Part shown: positions 59,856 to 64,000 of the stretch, one piece after another | Layout of the letters: every line of letters starts with the position of its first letter | Position numbering within the stretch: the stretch's first letter is position 1 | Assembly (NCBI GenBank): GCA_029210625.1 | Contig: JARGFU010000002.1 | Coordinates: 1 to 64,000 of the forward strand | From: Deltaproteobacteria bacterium | GTDB lineage: Bacteria; Myxococcota; Myxococcia; SLRQ01 | DNA length: 64,000 bases | Direction: 5' to 3' | Translations under genes and position numbers: made by a program | Notes under the pieces: model-generated | The model's input: only the letters and a program-made list of their open reading frames with translations | What the model was told of the DNA's origin: nothing | The model's database searches: none

Positions 59856-60239
59856 ATGAGCAGCAAGTTCGAAGCCTGGACCGATCCCGAGTCCACCTCC
59901 CACGGAGGCAGCGAGAAGGCTCCCGCCCGGCATCGCCCCGCGCCGCGACCGCACCTGCTGCGCCAGACGGAAGGACCGGGGGCGCCGCGCGAGCTGAGGC
60001 TGGATGGCCCCGAGCTCCTCATCGGCCGGGCGGTGGGGGTCGACCTCCACGTCGACGCCCCGGACGTCTCCCGGATGCACGCCAAGGTCTTCCGCTACGG
60101 CTTCGACTTCGCGGTGCGCGATCTCGGCAGCCGCAACGGCGTGCTGCTCAACGGCATGCGCGTCTCCTCGGCGGTGCTGCGGGACGGCGACCTCATCCGG
60201 GTCGGCCCCGCGGTCTTCATGTACCTCGAGGGCGGCTGA
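59856..60239 (+). CDS. Small FHA-domain protein
   Basis: A 127-residue protein. After a charged N-terminal tail (about 1-45), an FHA domain fills about 50-127: ELLIGRAVGVDLHVD, SRMHAKVFRYG, and LGSRNGVLLNGMRVSS with the phosphothreonine-binding GR, SRxH and NG residues intact. FHA proteins of this size act as phosphopeptide adaptors, often with Ser/Thr kinases, none of which is near. It starts at ATG 59856, 16 bp after rsmE. Its 3' end overlaps the convergent HD gene by 23 bp. Confidence 0.88.
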   Translation: MSSKFEAWTDPESTSHGGSEKAPARHRPAPRPHLLRQTEGPGAPRELRLDGPELLIGRAVGVDLHVDAPDVSRMHAKVFRYGFDFAVRDLGSRNGVLLNGMRVSSAVLRDGDLIRVGPAVFMYLEGG

Positions 60240-61473
60240 GCTCCCGCGCCCGGGCCTCGTCCTCCGGCGGGACGTAGATCCGGCGGATGGTCGCCGCCTC
60301 GGCGTAGCGGTCGAAGAGGGGGGTGTAGGTGTCCACCGGCACCTCGCCTCCGGGGGTCCGCACGAAGAGGCCCCGGGAGCCGGGCAGGTAGCGGGAGACC
60401 GTCGAGCTCGACTCGCTCTCGAGGGTCGAGATCCCGGCCGCGGTGAGGACGGCGGCGACCTCCTCGAAGCGAGGGTCGTCCCCCGACTGCTCCTCGTAGA
60501 CGGTGCGGTAGCCCTGCCGCTTCACGATCCGCCGGGCCCACTCGTCCGGCGAGGCGCGCAGCACCCCGTAGAGGTCGATGTCGTCGGTCTCGAGGAAGGC
60601 CGCGGCCGTCTGCGGCACCTGGTAGGCCCCCTCGGCGGTGAGGAAGTAGCGGCGGAGCATCTCGTCGTAGGCCACCGAGGCGCGGTGGAAGTAGACGGCG
60701 AGGAACATGTGGTAGCGCGAGAGGAGGAAGTCCTCGAAGGCGAAGATGGCGCGCCGGTCGAGGGCGAGGTACGCGGCGTCGCCCTGCACCGTCAGGCCGA
60801 GGTTCGAGAGCAGCCAGGTCAGGTCGAACTGGCCGTAGGTCACCCCGGCGTAGAGGGAGTCCCTCCGCAGGTAGTCCATCCGGTCGGCGTCGAGCTCGGA
60901 GGCGACCATCTGCCGCAGCAGCGGCTTGTAGTCGATGCCGCCGTGGACGAAGGCTCCGATGGCCTCCGGCGGATCGCCGCCGAGGAGGGTGAGGACCTCG
61001 GCCGCCCCCGGGCCCTCCGGGAAGAGCGCCTCGAGCCGCTCGGCGAAGGCGCCGTCGAGGAAGAGGAGGCGGGTGTAGTCCTCGTGGGTGGCCCGGCGGC
61101 CGGGGTCGTCCACCGCCCAGGAGGGCAGGCCGAGGGTGGAGAGCATCGGCAGGGCGAACTCGGAGGTGTGGGAGAGGGGAGGGTGCCCCAGGTCGTGGGA
61201 GAGCACCGCCAGGCGCAGGGCCTGACGGAAGCGCTGCTGGACCTCGGAGGGCAGCCCGGTCTCCCGGCCGAAGACCTGATCGAAGAGCAGCCCGCTGACG
61301 TGCATCGCGCCGACGACGTGGACGAAGCGGGTGTGGGTCGCGCCGGGGAAGGCGACGTCCGAGAAGCCGAGCTGCTTGATGTGGCGCAGGCGCTGGAAGG
61401 CCCGGGTGTCGAGGAGCCTCCGCTCGGCCGGGCTGATGCCGATGGCGCCGTGGATGGGGTCCCGGATGTGCAT
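60217..61473 (-). CDS. HD-domain phosphohydrolase (COG1078 / SAMHD1-like dNTPase family)
   Basis: A 418-residue protein. The HD superfamily metal motif is complete: HTRFVHVVG (first His), SHDLGHPPLSH (HD pair) and a later Asp in ELDADRMDYLRRDSLYAG, the family signature of COG1078. PIHGAIGISPAERRLLDT is the usual N-terminal block. Relatives are dNTP triphosphohydrolases or of unknown substrate. The C-terminal 100 residues are variable. It converges with the FHA gene, overlapping it by 23 bp, and diverges from the metallophosphoesterase at 61561. Confidence 0.92.
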   Translation of the reverse strand: MHIRDPIHGAIGISPAERRLLDTRAFQRLRHIKQLGFSDVAFPGATHTRFVHVVGAMHVSGLLFDQVFGRETGLPSEVQQRFRQALRLAVLSHDLGHPPLSHTSEFALPMLSTLGLPSWAVDDPGRRATHEDYTRLLFLDGAFAERLEALFPEGPGAAEVLTLLGGDPPEAIGAFVHGGIDYKPLLRQMVASELDADRMDYLRRDSLYAGVTYGQFDLTWLLSNLGLTVQGDAAYLALDRRAIFAFEDFLLSRYHMFLAVYFHRASVAYDEMLRRYFLTAEGAYQVPQTAAAFLETDDIDLYGVLRASPDEWARRIVKRQGYRTVYEEQSGDDPRFEEVAAVLTAAGISTLESESSSTVSRYLPGSRGLFVRTPGGEVPVDTYTPLFDRYAEAATIRRIYVPPEDEARARELSRPRGT

Positions 61474-61560
61474 CGTGGGGCGGATTCTACTGCAGGGATC
61501 GCCACCGGCTTAGGAAAGGGCCGCTTGCGTTCCCGTCCGGGGGATGCATCTTTCAGGGCG

Positions 61561-62748
61561 ATGCCGCGCTGGACCTACTTCGCGATCTTCCTCGTCATCG
61601 CCCTCGGGATCGTCGCCGGCTGGCACTACTACCTCTGGCTGCGGCTGGTGCGGGACCCGGGCTGGACGCCGCAGGTGACGCGGATCCTGACCGGCGTCCT
61701 CGTGCTCCTGGGGCTCTCCCTCCCCCTCGGGATGATCACGGCGCGGCTCCTGCCCCCGGCCTTCGGGAAGGCCTTCGGCTGGTTCGCCTTCGTCTGGATG
61801 GGCGGCGGCTTCCTCCTGCTCTGCGCGGTGGCGGTGGGGGACCTCTTCACCCAGGTGCTCTCTCGCTTCACCGACCTCGGGGCGTCGATGCCCGACGCCG
61901 AGCCCGAGAGCCCCTCCCGGCGCCTGCTCCTCGCCCGCACCCTGGCCGCGGGCACCACCCTCGCCGCGGCGAGCACCACGATCTACGGCGTGCGCGGCGC
62001 GCTGGGCGCGGTGCAGGTGAAGGACGTGGAGGTGCAGCTGGACCGGCTGCCCCGGGAGATCTCGGGGCTGACGGTGGTGCAGCTCACCGACGTCCACGTC
62101 GGCTCGATGATCGGCCAGCCCTTCGTCGAGGGGCTGGTCGAGCGGGTCAATGCGTTGAAGCCCGACCTGGTCGTGATCACCGGCGATCTGGTGGACGGGC
62201 CGGCGGAGCGCCTCGGCGCCGCCGTGGCGCCGCTCGGCAAGCTGGAGAGCCGCTGGGGAACGCACTTCGTCACCGGCAACCACGAGTACTTCTCGGGCTT
62301 CGAGCCCTGGCGGGCCTTCCTCGCCTCCCTGGGCATCGAGGTGCTGGAGAACCGCCGGGTGACCATCGGCGAGGCCGGCGGCCCCTCGATCGACCTGGCC
62401 GGGATCCCCGACCCCACCGTGGCCCGGATGGGCAACGGCGCCCCCGACCTGGCGGCCGCCGTCGCCGGCCGCGATCCCGAGCGAGAGCTGCTGGTGCTGG
62501 CCCACCAGCCCCGCGCCATCGACGACGCGGTGACCCAGGGGGCGGGGCTCCTGCTCTCGGGCCACACCCACGGCGGGCAGATCTGGCCCTTCGGCCTCCT
62601 GGTGGCCCTCAACCAGCCCTACGTCGCCGGCCTCCACCGCCGCGAGGACACCCAGGTCTACGTCAGCCGCGGCACCGGCTTCTGGGGGCCGCCGATGCGG
62701 GTCGGAGCCCCGGCCGAGATCACCCGGCTGGTGTTGACCCCGAGCTGA
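61561..62748 (+). CDS. Membrane-anchored calcineurin-like metallophosphoesterase (YkuE-like)
   Basis: A 395-residue protein with four hydrophobic helices at about 4-24, 40-62, 72-98 and 122-142 that tether a calcineurin-type phosphoesterase domain (about 155-395) outside the cytoplasm. The metal motifs are LTDVHVG, ITGDLVDG, TGNHEYF, LAHQP and SGHTHGGQ. The Ser-Arg-Arg-Leu-Leu before the fourth helix is Tat-like, as in YkuE-type proteins. The ATG at 61561 matches this topology. Its end overlaps the convergent aminopeptidase gene by 29 bp. The substrate is unknown. Confidence 0.92.
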   Translation: MPRWTYFAIFLVIALGIVAGWHYYLWLRLVRDPGWTPQVTRILTGVLVLLGLSLPLGMITARLLPPAFGKAFGWFAFVWMGGGFLLLCAVAVGDLFTQVLSRFTDLGASMPDAEPESPSRRLLLARTLAAGTTLAAASTTIYGVRGALGAVQVKDVEVQLDRLPREISGLTVVQLTDVHVGSMIGQPFVEGLVERVNALKPDLVVITGDLVDGPAERLGAAVAPLGKLESRWGTHFVTGNHEYFSGFEPWRAFLASLGIEVLENRRVTIGEAGGPSIDLAGIPDPTVARMGNGAPDLAAAVAGRDPERELLVLAHQPRAIDDAVTQGAGLLLSGHTHGGQIWPFGLLVALNQPYVAGLHRREDTQVYVSRGTGFWGPPMRVGAPAEITRLVLTPS

Positions 62749-64000
62749 GGGTCCGCTTCAGGTAGGCCTCCGCCGAGGCCCGGCCCTTCGCCTGCTGGGC
62801 GATGCAGCGGTCGGCGCTCTCCTTGCCCAGCGCGAGGTAGCGCTCGTGGCCGGGGGCGTCCTTCTCCTGGAAGAAGGCGATGGCCGCGTCGCGGCCCTCC
62901 TCGTCGCAGAAGGCCCCCACCAGGCGGGCGAGGCGGGCGGCCGAGCGGCCGGCGAAGGAGGGCAGGCGGGCCTGGAGCTCGTCGTAGTTCTCCTTCAGGA
63001 AGGCGAAGGTGCGGGCCGTGCGCTCCTTTCCGTCGAAGCCGCCGCCGAAGAGGTACCAGACGTCCTGGGCGCGAACCCGGGGATCGAAGGCGAGGGCCAG
63101 CGCCGCGTCGAGCTCCTCGCCCGCCGGCGCCGCGCCGAGGCCCGAGAGCAGGGTGAGGCGCTCCTGGCTGCCGCTGGCCTTCTCGAGGGCCGAGAGCAGC
63201 TCGTCCTGGGTGACGGCGCCCTCGCGGCGCGCCAGCCGGAGGGCCGTGCCCGCGACGTCCGCCGAGACCTTCGTCGGATCCTCGAGGTAGAGGCGGGCCT
63301 GCGCGGCGGCGCCCTCCTTCACTCCCGCGTCGCTGCCGTGGCGGCCCAGGGTCCACAGGAGGCTCCCCCGCATGAGGGTGTGCGCGCGCCGCTCGCCCTC
63401 GGCGGGCCGCCAGCCCAGCGCCCGGGCGCGCGCGCCGAGCACCCGGTCGGCGAAGGCCCGGTAGGCCGGGGTCTCGGCGAGGTCCGGCCAGAGGTCGGCG
63501 ACGCCGGCGACCTTGCCCGCGGCCATCCGCTGGAGGCGCGGATCCTCGCTGGCGCCGGCCAGCTCGATCAGCGCCAGGCCCTCGGCGGGATCGAGGGCGC
63601 CGGCCGCCACCGCGCCCCAGGCCTGATCGAGGAGGCTCACCCGCATCCGGCGAAGCTCGGGCGCGTCCTTCCCCTCGAGCCAGCGGGCCATCTCGGAGAG
63701 CTGGCCGGCCGGGGCCTGCCAGCGGAAGTAGCCGTGCTCCCCGGCGTTGGGGTGCACCCAGCGCGGGCACTGCTCGGTGGCGAGGACGACCTCCTGCTCG
63801 GCCTCCTCGAGGAGGAGGCACTGGCGGGTGAGGCTCTCGCGCTCGGGCCAGGCCACGCAGAGGGGGAGGACCCAGGGCTCTCCTCCGCCGTCGATCTTCG
63901 CTCCGCCGAGGGCCTGGTAGGGACGCTGGACCAGGCGCAGGCGGACGCCGGCGTCCTCCCCGCAGCGCAGCTCGGTCTCGAGGAGCGGCACCCCCGGCCG
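62720..64000 (-). CDS. M1-family aminopeptidase, C-terminal ERAP1-like part (5' end outside window)
   Basis: Partial gene: the frame stays open to the window edge, so the N-terminal catalytic domain with the zinc site lies beyond 64000. What is present (about 427 residues) is the helical ERAP1_C-type domain, with EGLALIELAGASEDPRLQRM, TLMRGSLLWTLGRHGSD and a terminal YLKRTL. It is assigned from the repeat pattern of M1 C-terminal domains; an armadillo-like protein is a less likely alternative. No internal start is proposed. It overlaps the convergent metallophosphoesterase gene by 29 bp. Confidence 0.75.
   Translation of the reverse strand, partial: RPGVPLLETELRCGEDAGVRLRLVQRPYQALGGAKIDGGGEPWVLPLCVAWPERESLTRQCLLLEEAEQEVVLATEQCPRWVHPNAGEHGYFRWQAPAGQLSEMARWLEGKDAPELRRMRVSLLDQAWGAVAAGALDPAEGLALIELAGASEDPRLQRMAAGKVAGVADLWPDLAETPAYRAFADRVLGARARALGWRPAEGERRAHTLMRGSLLWTLGRHGSDAGVKEGAAAQARLYLEDPTKVSADVAGTALRLARREGAVTQDELLSALEKASGSQERLTLLSGLGAAPAGEELDAALALAFDPRVRAQDVWYLFGGGFDGKERTARTFAFLKENYDELQARLPSFAGRSAARLARLVGAFCDEEGRDAAIAFFQEKDAPGHERYLALGKESADRCIAQQAKGRASAEAYLKRTLSSGSTPAG

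Overview
The window is high-GC DNA with dense coding, short intergenic gaps and many 1-30 nt gene overlaps. The gene content suggests a Myxococcota or other delta-proteobacterial lineage. The pointers are a giant MopE-type DCDG-repeat lipoprotein, a vWA lipoprotein, FHA and PilZ proteins, sigma-54 enhancer-binding proteins, OmpA/TSP3 proteins, and a c-di-GMP-I riboswitch upstream of a secreted protease. No tRNA, rRNA, insertion sequence, phage gene, CRISPR array or cas operon was seen. The assignment to a lineage is inference from content only.

Layout. 0-7.4 kb: an M28 peptidase-PDZ-propeller fusion, divergent from a stand-alone E2-type acyltransferase, an orphan CARF-HEPN protein and an acyl-CoA dehydrogenase. 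7.4-7.8 kb: a hairpin-rich intergenic stretch with a broken or tiny secreted ORF. 7.8-11.5 kb: DUF502, the RimK / M14 / RimB-like glutamate-ligase cluster, and periplasmic MsrA. 11.6-15.4 kb: an overlapping three-gene operon of ECF-like sigma factor, unknown protein and a Lon-fold/TPR protein. 15.6-22.0 kb: a five-gene Lol-like export operon (ATPase, two FtsX permeases, LolA-like protein, outer-membrane barrel). 22.1-23.1 kb: an RpoH-like sigma factor behind a sigma-54 promoter match. 23.1-27.7 kb: pyruvate:ferredoxin oxidoreductase and a dihydroorotate-dehydrogenase-like partner. 27.9-33.4 kb: TonB receptor, CcsA/ResB cytochrome c assembly pair and a sigma-54 activator. 33.5-37.7 kb: riboswitch-controlled metalloprotease lipoprotein convergent with a repeat-bearing secreted protein. 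38-41.3 kb: pta-ackA. 41.4-47.3 kb: the repeat lipoprotein. 47.5-64 kb: mixed genes (YwiC-like, glpD, PilZ, AdeT-like, TPR, vWA, OmpA, hrpB, zinc-ribbon, rsmE, FHA, HD hydrolase, metallophosphoesterase, partial M1 aminopeptidase).

How the genes work together. PFOR, Pta and AckA can form a pyruvate to acetyl-CoA to acetyl-phosphate to acetate route with substrate-level ATP gain. The Lol-like operon looks like a dedicated inner-to-outer-membrane lipoprotein or lipid route. Surface investment is heavy (several lipoproteins, two barrels, TonB receptor). c-di-GMP input is suggested twice, by the riboswitch at 33.6 kb and by the PilZ protein.

Best candidates for something undescribed: the orphan CARF-HEPN gene with no CRISPR context, the sigma/unknown/Lon-TPR operon, and the c-di-GMP riboswitch with a start-codon-masking hairpin on a gametolysin-like protease. 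All functions are read by eye from sequence; no database search was run.
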